Positions 1 to 6,587 are shown, counted from the first letter of the stretch. The stretch: 17,835 nt of DNA from CAYZUC01 sp964481705 (GCA_964481705.1 CAYZUC010000055.1:1-17835); one strand, 5' to 3'. Notes: generated by a model from the letters alone, not told the origin. Made by a program: numbers and translations.

Positions 1-1
1 A

Positions 2-625
2 CTAATGCTTGGAATGTGTCCAACAATGGCAGTTACCACATCAGGTATTAATGCAATTGGAATGGGACTTTCCACAACGGTCGTGTTAATTCTTTCGAAC
101 ATGGTTATTTCAGCCATGAGAACGATAATTCCGGATAAAGTCCGTATCCCAGCCTTTATCGTTATCATTGCCTCGTTTGTTACTATAGTGGAGATGTTAA
201 TGAAGGGTTATTTACCTTCTCTATATTCTGCACTTGGAATCTATATTCCTTTGATTGTTGTTAACTGTATTATTTTAGGAAGAGCAGAAGCCTTTGCCTA
301 CAAAAATGGAGTCATTAATTCGATGTTTGATGGAATCGGAATGGGTCTTGGATTTACGCTTGGATTGACTTGTATTGGTATTGTCAGAGAGATAATTGGA
401 TCCGGCTGTGCATTCGGATTTCAAATTATGCCGGAAGCGTACGAACCGGTTACGATTTTTATATTGGCACCGGGGGCTTTTTTTGTTCTTGCCTGTCTGG
501 TAGCTTTACAGAATAAGATTAAGCAGAGTGCAGCAAATAAGGGAAAAACAGTTCCTGCTTGTGATACATCCAAGTGCATGGGATGTAGTATGGTTGGAGA
601 ATGCGCAGGAAGGATGGATAAATAA
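2..625 (+). CDS. rnfE: RnfE, membrane subunit of the Rnf ferredoxin:NAD+ oxidoreductase (5' end outside window)
   Basis: Integral membrane subunit of the Rnf complex, which oxidises reduced ferredoxin, reduces NAD+ and pumps ions. The reading frame is open to the left edge. The first visible residues (L-M-L-G-M-C-P) match the family's internal LGLCP motif, so the N-terminus is missing and the ATG at 5 is not the start. The second conserved cysteine lies in VVNCIILGRAEAF (codons near 260-300). In the related Nqr complex the equivalent cysteines of the two paralogous subunits hold a [2Fe-2S] cluster in the membrane. Several hydrophobic helices are visible. The C-terminus carries an extra cysteine cluster, C-x4-C-x2-C-x5-C, encoded at 560-604, which the E. 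coli homologue as I recall it lacks. The stop TAA is directly followed by the rnfA ATG, so the two are translationally coupled. Family assignment is secure. Confidence 0.95.
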   Translation, partial: LMLGMCPTMAVTTSGINAIGMGLSTTVVLILSNMVISAMRTIIPDKVRIPAFIVIIASFVTIVEMLMKGYLPSLYSALGIYIPLIVVNCIILGRAEAFAYKNGVINSMFDGIGMGLGFTLGLTCIGIVREIIGSGCAFGFQIMPEAYEPVTIFILAPGAFFVLACLVALQNKIKQSAANKGKTVPACDTSKCMGCSMVGECAGRMDK

Positions 626-1201
626 ATGGGACAATTAATTTTGATTGCGATTGGAGCAGCTCTCGTAAATAATGTCGTACTAAGTCAATTTCTGGGGCTT
701 TGTCCATTTTTGGGAGTTTCAAAGAAGGTAGAGACTGCCACCGGAATGGGAGTGGCTGTTATATTTGTTATTACACTTGCGAGCGCAGTGGCAGGAGTAA
801 TTTACAGGTTTATTCTCGATCCATTGGGTATTCAATATCTTCAAACAATTGTATTTATTCTTGTAATTGCAGCGCTGGTTCAGTTTGTAGAAATGTTTTT
901 AAAAAAGGCTATTCCTGGTCTATATAAGGCACTTGGTGTATATCTTCCATTGATTACAACCAACTGCGCAGTACTTGGTGTCGCATTGATGAATGTTCAA
1001 AAGTCGTATACCATTATTCAAGGTATTGTCAATGGTTTTGCAACGGCAGGAGGATTTACGATTTCGATTATTATTCTTGCTGGATTGCGTGAGAAGATGG
1101 AATACAATGATGTACCAAAGGCATTTCAGGGAATGCCAATCGTATTACTGACAGCAGGGCTTATGGCGATCGCCTTCTTTGGATTTGCAGGAATTCGATA
1201 G
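626..1201 (+). CDS. rnfA: RnfA, membrane subunit of the Rnf complex
   Basis: Polytopic membrane subunit of Rnf, paralogous to RnfE with inverted topology. The 191 residues are the usual family length. Signature motifs are LGLCPFLG (Cys26) and TTNCAVLG (Cys114), the two cysteines expected to share a membrane [2Fe-2S] cluster with RnfE. Hydrophobic segments cover nearly the whole protein. The ATG directly abuts the rnfE stop, and a purine-rich GGAAGG site lies inside the 3' end of rnfE. It is followed by a 56-base gap to rnfB, in the order E-A-B typical of clostridial rnfCDGEAB operons. Nothing is anomalous in the sequence. Confidence 0.97.
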   Translation: MGQLILIAIGAALVNNVVLSQFLGLCPFLGVSKKVETATGMGVAVIFVITLASAVAGVIYRFILDPLGIQYLQTIVFILVIAALVQFVEMFLKKAIPGLYKALGVYLPLITTNCAVLGVALMNVQKSYTIIQGIVNGFATAGGFTISIIILAGLREKMEYNDVPKAFQGMPIVLLTAGLMAIAFFGFAGIR

Positions 1202-1203
1202 AA

Positions 1204-1218
1204 TTGTGTAGAACACAA
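1204..1218 (+). other. Small hairpin between rnfA and rnfB
   Basis: TTGTGT-AGA-ACACAA forms a perfect 6-bp stem with a 3-base loop just after the rnfA stop. No U-run follows, so it is not a rho-independent terminator. It might affect message stability or rnfB translation; that is inference only. Confidence 0.35.
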
Positions 1219-1257
1219 ATCTTGTGATGCGAAAAACGCTTCGGATGGGAGAAGAAT

Positions 1258-2094
1258 ATGAGTATTGTAGGAATCGTGATTGCGACTGCGTGTGTCGCTT
1301 GCGTTGGATTGTTGATTGGAGTATTCCTTGGATTTGCAGGCATTAAATTTAAGGTTGAAACAGATGAGAGAGAAGAGGCTATATTGGGGGTCCTTCCGGG
1401 CAATAATTGTGGTGGATGTGGTTATGCAGGATGTTCTGGTCTTGCATCAGCAATTGTTAAGGGAGAAGCTCCTGTGAATGGATGTCCGGTAGGAGGTGCT
1501 GCAGTAGGAGCACAGGTTGCACAGATTATGGGTCAGGAAGCATCTGAAAGTAAACCAATGACCGCATATGTTATGTGTGGAGGAAATTGTGATAGGGCAG
1601 GAGCTGATTATGAGTACTATGGCGAAAAGGATTGTCACATGAAAGCTTTTGTTCCAAATGGAGGACCGAAAAAATGTAACTTTGGTTGCCTGGGAGATGG
1701 AGCTTGTGTTTCTGTTTGTCAATTCGACGCAATTCATATTGTAAATGGGATTGCAGTTGTTGATGAGAGCAAATGCAAGGCATGCGGTCAATGTGTGAAG
1801 GAATGTCCGAAGCATTTGATTGAACTGATTCCACAGGAGAGCATAACACGAGTTAACTGTTCTTCTAAAGATAAGGGACCTGTTGTTATGAAAGCATGCG
1901 AGGTCGGCTGCATAGGATGTGGATTATGTGCAAAGAATTGTCCATCGGATGCAATCGTAATTACGGATATGCTTGCACATATTGATTATGACAAATGCAC
2001 AGGATGTGGAATTTGTGTAGAAAAATGTCCGAAAAAGTGTATTCGTATTTATGGTGCGGGTGTTACAAAGTCGGCTAAAGAGGAATCGGTATAG
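1258..2094 (+). CDS. rnfB: RnfB, multi-[4Fe-4S] ferredoxin-accepting subunit of Rnf
   Basis: RnfB takes electrons from reduced ferredoxin and passes them through iron-sulfur clusters into the Rnf complex. The 278 residues start with one membrane helix (about 3-27). A Fes-type cluster site follows (CGGCGYAGC, Cys51/54/59, plus Cys76). Next comes the RnfB-specific region with C-x3-C-x14-C (107, 111, 126) and C-x3-C-x5-C-x3-C (140, 144, 150, 154). Three ferredoxin C-x2-C-x2-C-x3-CP units end the protein (173-183, 218-228, 247-257). This richness is typical of clostridial RnfB. The ATG is preceded by GGGAGAAG. No rnfC, D or G lies downstream, so they should be upstream of the window. The last 46 bases overlap the end of apbE on the other strand, and I see no terminator there. 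Confidence 0.96.
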   Translation: MSIVGIVIATACVACVGLLIGVFLGFAGIKFKVETDEREEAILGVLPGNNCGGCGYAGCSGLASAIVKGEAPVNGCPVGGAAVGAQVAQIMGQEASESKPMTAYVMCGGNCDRAGADYEYYGEKDCHMKAFVPNGGPKKCNFGCLGDGACVSVCQFDAIHIVNGIAVVDESKCKACGQCVKECPKHLIELIPQESITRVNCSSKDKGPVVMKACEVGCIGCGLCAKNCPSDAIVITDMLAHIDYDKCTGCGICVEKCPKKCIRIYGAGVTKSAKEESV

Positions 2095-3068
2095 GTAAGA
2101 TTGTAGTCCTCATCAATAAAAATGGCTTCCACACCATCGAAAGAATCAATTAGTTCAGTCCCTTTTTCTTTTCCGAGGACATAACAAATGGTAGAAAGGG
2201 CATCCCCATCAACAGAATGATCGGATAGAATAGTTACTCCATTCAAGTCGTTTTGAATGGGATAACCGGTATGAGAATTCAGAATATGATGGTATAGCTT
2301 GCCATTTGAATCACGGAAATATCGTTCGTAAGGACCGGAGGTTACGATAGATTTGTCTATTGCAGAAACTGTAGCAATCATTGTATTACGATTCTTAAAA
2401 GGTTTTTGGATGCCAATATGAAAAGGGTTATTTCCTGACCTGGAGCCAATAGTGAGTACATTACCACCTAGGTTGATTATGGCATGTTTTACCCCTTCAT
2501 TGGTGAGATACATTTTTAGCTGATCTGCAATATATCCCTTTGCAATACCTCCAAGATCTATTTGGGCTTCCGGATCGCTGAGAGTCACTTGGTTACCGGA
2601 AATGATGACAGACTTATAATTGACATGAGATACAGCGTGTGAAATGGTGTCAGAATCTGGAATGTTATGGCTTACGGATGAAAAATCCCACAAACTGCTG
2701 ACAGAACCTATTGTAATGTCAAAGGCACCATCTGATAATTTACCATAATCGAGTCCTTTTTGAATGAGCGATATTGTTTCGTCAGAAACAGTTACACTTC
2801 GGCCACCGGATTGATTGATCTTAGATATGTCTGAAGTTGGGATCGTGCGGCTGAAAAGCTGTTCATAGTTAGAACACAGTTCCATACAATGGTCGAGAAG
2901 CTGCTCATCGTTGGAATTGTAAAGTTTAATAGTAACCATGGTATCAAAATAGAACCCGGACTTTGAAATGGGTTTTGTGAAAGTGCATGAAGTTAGAAAA
3001 AGCATACTCAGTAGTGCGGATAAAAAAATATATTTCCAGTATTTATTGTGATATGTGTTTTTTTTCAT
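2049..3068 (-). CDS. apbE: ApbE-type FAD:protein FMN transferase, lipoprotein
   Basis: ApbE covalently attaches FMN to a threonine of target proteins outside the membrane. Known targets include RnfG and RnfD, which fits its place beside the rnf genes. The start at 3068 gives 339 residues with a lipoprotein signal (K-rich N-terminus, hydrophobic 13-25, lipobox LTSC with Cys28). The frame is open further upstream, but that extension would place charged and cysteine-bearing residues before the signal and lacks a ribosome site. Family motifs: FDTMVTIKLY near the N-terminus, DGAFDITIGSVSSLWDF, DLGGIAKGYIAD, AIINLGGNVLTIG, TSGPYERYF, HHILNSHTGYP and DALSTICYVLG, the last expected to contribute metal ligands. 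No Shine-Dalgarno is visible, and a good promoter ends six bases before the ATG (see promoter entry). The 3' end runs 46 bases into rnfB. Confidence 0.93.
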   Translation of the reverse strand: MKKNTYHNKYWKYIFLSALLSMLFLTSCTFTKPISKSGFYFDTMVTIKLYNSNDEQLLDHCMELCSNYEQLFSRTIPTSDISKINQSGGRSVTVSDETISLIQKGLDYGKLSDGAFDITIGSVSSLWDFSSVSHNIPDSDTISHAVSHVNYKSVIISGNQVTLSDPEAQIDLGGIAKGYIADQLKMYLTNEGVKHAIINLGGNVLTIGSRSGNNPFHIGIQKPFKNRNTMIATVSAIDKSIVTSGPYERYFRDSNGKLYHHILNSHTGYPIQNDLNGVTILSDHSVDGDALSTICYVLGKEKGTELIDSFDGVEAIFIDEDYNLTYTDSSLADFVTPAP

Positions 3069-3074
3069 ACAATT

Positions 3075-3103
3075 ACTATAATATAGAAAAATACAACAGT
3101 CAA
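3075..3103 (-). promoter_or_regulatory. apbE promoter, possibly giving a leaderless mRNA
   Basis: On the minus strand a -35 TTGACT (3098-3103) and a -10 TATAGT (3075-3080) are separated by exactly 17 bases. Only six bases (AATTGT) lie between the -10 and the apbE ATG at 3068. A normal +1 would fall on or next to the A of the ATG, leaving no 5' leader, in keeping with the missing Shine-Dalgarno. Confidence 0.6.
3077..3082 (+). promoter_or_regulatory. -10 element of the GH25 gene, overlapping the apbE -10
   Basis: A perfect TATAAT lies on the plus strand, overlapping the minus-strand TATAGT of apbE. The core 3076-3086 (CTATAATATAG) is a palindrome around its central base. A -35 at 17-18 bases is not recognisable (TGTGTT at best). 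The predicted start is near 3089, giving a leader of about 40 bases to the ATG at 3130. Confidence 0.5.
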
Positions 3104-3129
3104 ATAGGAAATGAATGAGGAACAAATGA

Positions 3130-4302
3130 ATGAATCATGAGAAGGAATCCATGTTTGATGAAATGAATATTAAGACAAAACTTGCATGTGGAGCACTTGT
3201 GGCTTCCCTTGTGGTTCTTGGAGTTCTGTCCTTTACTTTATTTTTAAATCGAGAGGGAATCAGTCAAAGGCCTCACGATAATCAGGAGATTACAAAGGTT
3301 TCTGACAATTCAACCACAGTTAAAGACAGCGCTGACGGGTATGGACGTACCTCAGATGAACTGGACTTTTGGAATATGTATGATGAGGTGGAAACGGAGA
3401 AAGATCCTGATAAAAAGTATTCCAAGGACAGTGTCTCCGCAGATTATGGATTAACGGATAAAACAATCTCTGACGATTCCATATCAAAGAATTCCTTATC
3501 GGGTAATTCGGTATCTAAAGATAGTGTATCAAAGAATACGGTATCGGGTGATGCGTTTGATGTGAGTAATGATGAGAAAAATCCCGAATTGGTGGAGGTA
3601 AATGAAAAGCTTCCGAAAAATCATTATCAACCGGTTTTTTTCAGAAGAGTTGGAGATGAATTAGAGTATTACACAAATGGGAGAAAGACGTCTACGGTTG
3701 GTATTGATGTGTCAAAATATCAGGGAGACATTGATTGGGAGCTGGTGAAGGAGTCTGGAGTCGAATTTGCGATGATTCGTATGGGAGTAAGAGGTTACAG
3801 CAGCGGAAAAGTAGTTGTGGATGAGAATTTTACACAGAATATAGAAGGAGCGTTATCGAATGGGATTAAAGTAGGAATTTATTTCTACTCACAGGCAACA
3901 ACGAAAGAAGAAGCTGTTGAAGAAGCAAATTACGCCGTAGCTGCTGTATCGGGATATACATTGGCATATCCCATTGTGTATATGACGGAGACGATTGAGA
4001 ATGATACTGCAAGAACAGATGATCTTACAATAGAGCAGAGAACAGAATGTGCGGATTACTTCTGTCAGACAATTAAGCAGTATGGTTATAAACCCATGAT
4101 AGCCGGTAATGAAAAACAATTGGCGACGAAGCTTGAGCTGGATAAATTAAATGGATATGATAAGTGGCTGATGAGTCCGGGAGAGACGACAGATTATCCC
4201 TATCAATACTCTATGTGGCAGTATCAGAGCAGTGTTTCGATTAATGGAATTACGGATGGTTCTTCTTTAAATATCAGCTTTGTTGATTATGCTTATAAGT
4301 GA
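3130..4302 (+). CDS. Membrane-anchored GH25 lysozyme-like protein with degenerate active site
   Basis: GH25 enzymes are muramidases that cut peptidoglycan. This 390-residue protein has a short cytoplasmic tail, one membrane helix (about 18-39), a Ser/Asp/Lys-rich stalk (about 45-165) with tandem pentapeptides, and a C-terminal GH25 domain (about 188-390). Conserved landmarks are GIDVSKYQGDIDW with Asp193, GIYFYSQA, YPIVY, the ENDTARTD stretch and a final WQY...NISF. The usual DxE after YPIVY reads Met285-Thr-Glu287. The usual Asp in the VDMNISF-like end is Ser379, and the WLAQY-like segment reads WLMSP. Two of the expected catalytic or binding acids are therefore missing, so it may bind wall without cutting it. 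The chosen ATG has TGAGG nine bases upstream. An in-frame ATG at 3151 behind AAGGA is an alternative. It ends 29 bases inside the convergent AP2 gene. Confidence 0.85.
   Translation: MNHEKESMFDEMNIKTKLACGALVASLVVLGVLSFTLFLNREGISQRPHDNQEITKVSDNSTTVKDSADGYGRTSDELDFWNMYDEVETEKDPDKKYSKDSVSADYGLTDKTISDDSISKNSLSGNSVSKDSVSKNTVSGDAFDVSNDEKNPELVEVNEKLPKNHYQPVFFRRVGDELEYYTNGRKTSTVGIDVSKYQGDIDWELVKESGVEFAMIRMGVRGYSSGKVVVDENFTQNIEGALSNGIKVGIYFYSQATTKEEAVEEANYAVAAVSGYTLAYPIVYMTETIENDTARTDDLTIEQRTECADYFCQTIKQYGYKPMIAGNEKQLATKLELDKLNGYDKWLMSPGETTDYPYQYSMWQYQSSVSINGITDGSSLNISFVDYAYK
3472..3546 (+). repeat. Tandem pentapeptide-coding repeat (15-bp units) in the stalk
   Basis: Five consecutive 15-base units encode DDSIS, KNSLS, GNSVS, KDSVS and KNTVS (residues 115-139), with a diverged unit KDSVS at 99-103. 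Nucleotide identity between units is only partial (mixed Ser, Val and Asp codons), so the pattern is kept at the protein level. It probably forms a flexible Ser-rich spacer between the membrane helix and the GH25 domain. Confidence 0.8.
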
Positions 4303-5092
4303 TATCGGAAAGATAGGAAAGAAAAGCAGGCGAAAGCTGCAGCTCGGAGTAGATTTGTGCATATTTGGAGCCATTGAAGCCTTCGATATAATTCGAAGAG
4401 TAATTTTTATGAACGCCACATTTGTCGAGCATATCAATTGCTTTGTTATAAGCAATGGCAGCATCAATTGCTGAGGGAAAATCCCCCAAGGCATAATTCC
4501 CATTAATATGGATACTTGCCCGATAAAATCTTTCCCCTTTTCTCTCGATACATTGAACTCCATGAAAGGAATTGAGTATCTCAATATTTTCATAACGAAA
4601 ATCATGTGGATTTCCGTTGATAAAACGATAATCGCGCTCTAATACAGCGTATGGTTTGATGCCGTAACGACCGGTAATGGTTACCTGCATACCGTAATCG
4701 GCGACAAAGAGATGACCACCCCTTCGCATGATTTTGTGGTTTGCATAATAGAAAAGATCATCGATATCAAAAAGCAAGATGTAATCTGGCTCCAGATAGT
4801 ACTCGAAAAAGTTTTTCCTCATGTAGATAGGGTTTCGGAAATAAACATGATTATCTCGGAAATTGATTAATGACAGTTTTTTTTCAAAGGAAAGCTCTTT
4901 GTACTTATGTGCAGACTCGATGGATACATGAGAATTTAGAATTTTCCCTGCACGCAAATAAGCCTTATGGGCCTCAGCTTTAGATGAGAAGCTGCCTAGG
5001 CTGATGTGTTTATTATCATATGTAATAGAAGCACGGAAGTAAATACTTCCGTCTTTTTTTTTCGCCTGAAAAGTACCGGATGAAGTGGACAT
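4274..5092 (-). CDS. AP2 - degenerate HNH - AP2 domain protein
   Basis: Predicted DNA-binding protein of unknown function. From the ATG at 5092 it has 272 residues. Residues 5-52 form an AP2/ERF-like domain (GTFQAKKKDGSIYFRASITY..., ISLGSFSSKAEAHKAY). Residues 105-173 resemble an HNH homing-endonuclease core ending DYRFINGNPHDFRYENIEIL. Residues 175-222 form a second, clearer AP2 domain (FHGVQCIERKGERFYRASI, ALGDFPSAIDAAIAYNKA). In active HNH proteins the corresponding text is like DHINGNxxDNRxENL; here the catalytic His position is Phe158, so cleavage is doubtful. The frame is open to a GTG at 5158, but only the ATG at 5092 has a good GGAG (5099-5102, six-base spacer). A TATAAT at 5148-5153 also makes the GTG unlikely. 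The 3' end overlaps the GH25 gene by 29 bases. Confidence 0.7.
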   Translation of the reverse strand: MSTSSGTFQAKKKDGSIYFRASITYDNKHISLGSFSSKAEAHKAYLRAGKILNSHVSIESAHKYKELSFEKKLSLINFRDNHVYFRNPIYMRKNFFEYYLEPDYILLFDIDDLFYYANHKIMRRGGHLFVADYGMQVTITGRYGIKPYAVLERDYRFINGNPHDFRYENIEILNSFHGVQCIERKGERFYRASIHINGNYALGDFPSAIDAAIAYNKAIDMLDKCGVHKNYSSNYIEGFNGSKYAQIYSELQLSPAFLSYLSDITYKHNQQS

Positions 5093-5147
5093 TGTTTTCT
5101 CCATTCTAACGTGTATGAAAGGTTCTTCTTTGGGCATAATCACAATA

Positions 5148-5153
5148 ATTATA
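5148..5153 (-). promoter_or_regulatory. -10 element upstream of the AP2/HNH gene
   Basis: A perfect TATAAT on the minus strand lies 55 bases upstream of the chosen ATG (5092). No convincing -35 is present at 16-18 bases, so recognition may need an activator, or this may be chance in AT-rich DNA. Confidence 0.4.
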
Positions 5154-5191
5154 TGCACAATGTTAGTATAACATTCCTAAAATAATTATAC

Positions 5192-5253
5192 AAATCTTAA
5201 TAAAAACATAAGGAAATTTGGTTAATAGCAACAAAATCTTAATAAAAACTTAA
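5192..5253. repeat. 42-bp-spaced direct repeat in the divergent promoter region
   Basis: AAATCTTAATAAAAAC occurs identically at 5192-5207 and 5234-5249. With the following [A/T]TAA the match is 19 of 20 (5192-5211 and 5234-5253). The period of 42 bases equals four helical turns, so both copies face the same side of the helix. The second copy runs into the -35 of the downstream cell-wall hydrolase gene. Candidate regulator-binding sites. Confidence 0.6.
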
Positions 5254-5278
5254 CAAAACAAAATGTTTATGCTATAAT
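5250..5278 (+). promoter_or_regulatory. Promoter of the SleB-type hydrolase gene
   Basis: A -35 TTAACA (5250-5255), a 17-base spacer and a -10 TATAAT (5273-5278) extended by TG (TGCTATAAT) are visible. The predicted start is near 5285, giving a leader of about 40 bases. It is a strong vegetative-type promoter. The -10 is bracketed by an 8-bp inverted repeat, AACAAAAC (5252-5259) and GTTTTGTT (5281-5288). Confidence 0.75.
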
Positions 5279-5284
5279 CCGTTT

Positions 5285-5300
5285 TGTTGTGAAAACAACA
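5285..5300 (+). other. 5'-terminal hairpin with GAAA loop in hydrolase leader
   Basis: TGTTGT-GAAA-ACAACA forms a 6-bp stem closed by a GNRA-type tetraloop, located at the predicted transcription start and upstream of the AAGGAG site (5311-5316). Such a hairpin at the 5' end could protect the message from degradation; the function is inferred. Confidence 0.45.
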
Positions 5301-5324
5301 GAATAACAATAAGGAGTGCAATTT

Positions 5325-6545
5325 ATGAAAGAACGATTGCAAAAGCGATTTCATGATGTTACTACTTATGTTAAATTGAAGTGCAGAAGAACGTTAGGAG
5401 AATGTGCTATTGTGATTGTAGGAGCCATGATGATGGTTCTTGCATCCGTATCTACAGATTCTATGAATATTGAATCGAAGGTAGAAATGGAATCATTAGC
5501 GGAAACTGCGAAAGCATCAACAAACCTTACCAAACAGGAGGAACTGAAAAGAGAACAAAAAACAGAGAAACTTGTAGCCAGAGAGCAGACGGAGAATGCA
5601 ATTTTGGCAAAAAAGGCTGTGGAAGAGAACGAACTTGCACGGCTGAAGGAGATCGCTTTTACAGAAATGAAAGCAAATGAGATTTCTATTCCGGAGGAAA
5701 ATGCAACAGAAGAGATGAAAGAAACAGATTTCGTTTGTCGAAACGATGTTTCCGAATGTGTAAATGAGGATTTGGATAAGGAAGAATTGTCTGAGGAAGT
5801 CATTGATACAGAAGCAGAAGAGACACAAGCAACAGAAGCAGAAGCGGAAGAAACAGAAGATTTGGATGAGACGAAAAAACCGGAAGATGTCGCTGGAGAA
5901 TTGACCGTTACCGAGAATCAGAGCATTTCAGAGGATGCTTTGGCAATCGTATCGGAGAATTCATTAACAGCGTTGGGCGCAGTAGTCAATGAAAGCCAGA
6001 CAGTCGAGGAGACAATACTACTTGAAGAGACAGTACAGCTTGAAGAGATACCAGCCCAGTCAACAGAAGTATTGAGTGAAATTCCAGAAGAAGAAACAGC
6101 AACAGAGGTAGTGGAGGAAGTTATCGTAGTTGAAGAAGAAACTGCTACTACCGTGGAAGAAACGGATACTTCAAACAGCAATTACAATGGAATCTCTGCA
6201 TCTGATTATGATGCATTATGCCGAATTGTTCAGGCAGAAGCAGGTACAGAAGGAGAGCAGGGAAAAATGATGGTTGCAAGTGTGGTGATTAACAGAGTGT
6301 TAAGTCCCTCTTTTCCATGCACAATTGAAGGAGTAATCCTTCAGGATGACCAGTTTAGTCCGGTAAGTAACGGAAGCTATCAGAGTAGCTGTCCGGATGC
6401 TGAGACGATTAATGCTGTGAATCGTGTCCTGGGTGGAGAGAATGCAGCAGTAGGTGCTTTATACTTCAAGTCTGTACGTTCCACATCAGATTGGAGCAGC
6501 AAGACATTGCTGTATGCCTATGGTAACCATAATTTCTATTATTGA
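5325..6545 (+). CDS. Membrane-anchored SleB/CwlJ-type cell wall hydrolase with long acidic linker
   Basis: Predicted peptidoglycan hydrolase of the Hydrolase_2 (SleB-like) family. The ATG at 5325 follows AAGGAG by eight bases; the in-frame GTG at 5316 overlaps that site and is rejected. The 406 residues comprise a basic N-terminus, a membrane helix or uncleaved signal (about 25-43), a very Glu-rich linker (about 50-285) likely part helical or coiled coil, and the catalytic domain at 287-406. The domain begins with SASDYDALCRIVQAEAGTEGEQGK. Glu305 matches the family's catalytic Glu in the ExxGE-type motif, followed by VASVVINRV, a GVILQDDQFSPV segment and ALYFKS. It ends in GNHNFYY, the usual C-terminal end of the family. 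SleB relatives act in spore germination, but copies like this are also found as vegetative wall enzymes, so a spore role is not claimed. A terminator follows. Confidence 0.85.
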   Translation: MKERLQKRFHDVTTYVKLKCRRTLGECAIVIVGAMMMVLASVSTDSMNIESKVEMESLAETAKASTNLTKQEELKREQKTEKLVAREQTENAILAKKAVEENELARLKEIAFTEMKANEISIPEENATEEMKETDFVCRNDVSECVNEDLDKEELSEEVIDTEAEETQATEAEAEETEDLDETKKPEDVAGELTVTENQSISEDALAIVSENSLTALGAVVNESQTVEETILLEETVQLEEIPAQSTEVLSEIPEEETATEVVEEVIVVEEETATTVEETDTSNSNYNGISASDYDALCRIVQAEAGTEGEQGKMMVASVVINRVLSPSFPCTIEGVILQDDQFSPVSNGSYQSSCPDAETINAVNRVLGGENAAVGALYFKSVRSTSDWSSKTLLYAYGNHNFYY

Positions 6546-6587
6546 TTGTAACAAGTAATACAGTAATTCAATTTAACGTAGTTCATG

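Noticed and set aside
5..7. ATG at 5 as the start of rnfE
   Set aside because: The frame is open to the window edge and the residues just before and after it match an internal family motif, so the gene begins upstream.
1447..1849. Minus-strand cysteine-containing frames opposite rnfB
   Set aside because: Shadows of the iron-sulfur protein gene; no independent start signals or domains.
3069..3125. N-terminal extension of ApbE to 3125
   Set aside because: It starts at a TTG without a ribosome site, covers the likely promoter, and would bury the lipoprotein signal.
5316..5324. GTG at 5316 as start of the hydrolase
   Set aside because: It overlaps the AAGGAG ribosome site of the ATG at 5325.
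5366..6181. Minus-strand Ser/Thr/Val-rich open frames opposite the hydrolase gene
   Set aside because: They are the reverse complement of Glu/Thr-rich codons of the acidic linker, a known way to get false Ser-rich frames.
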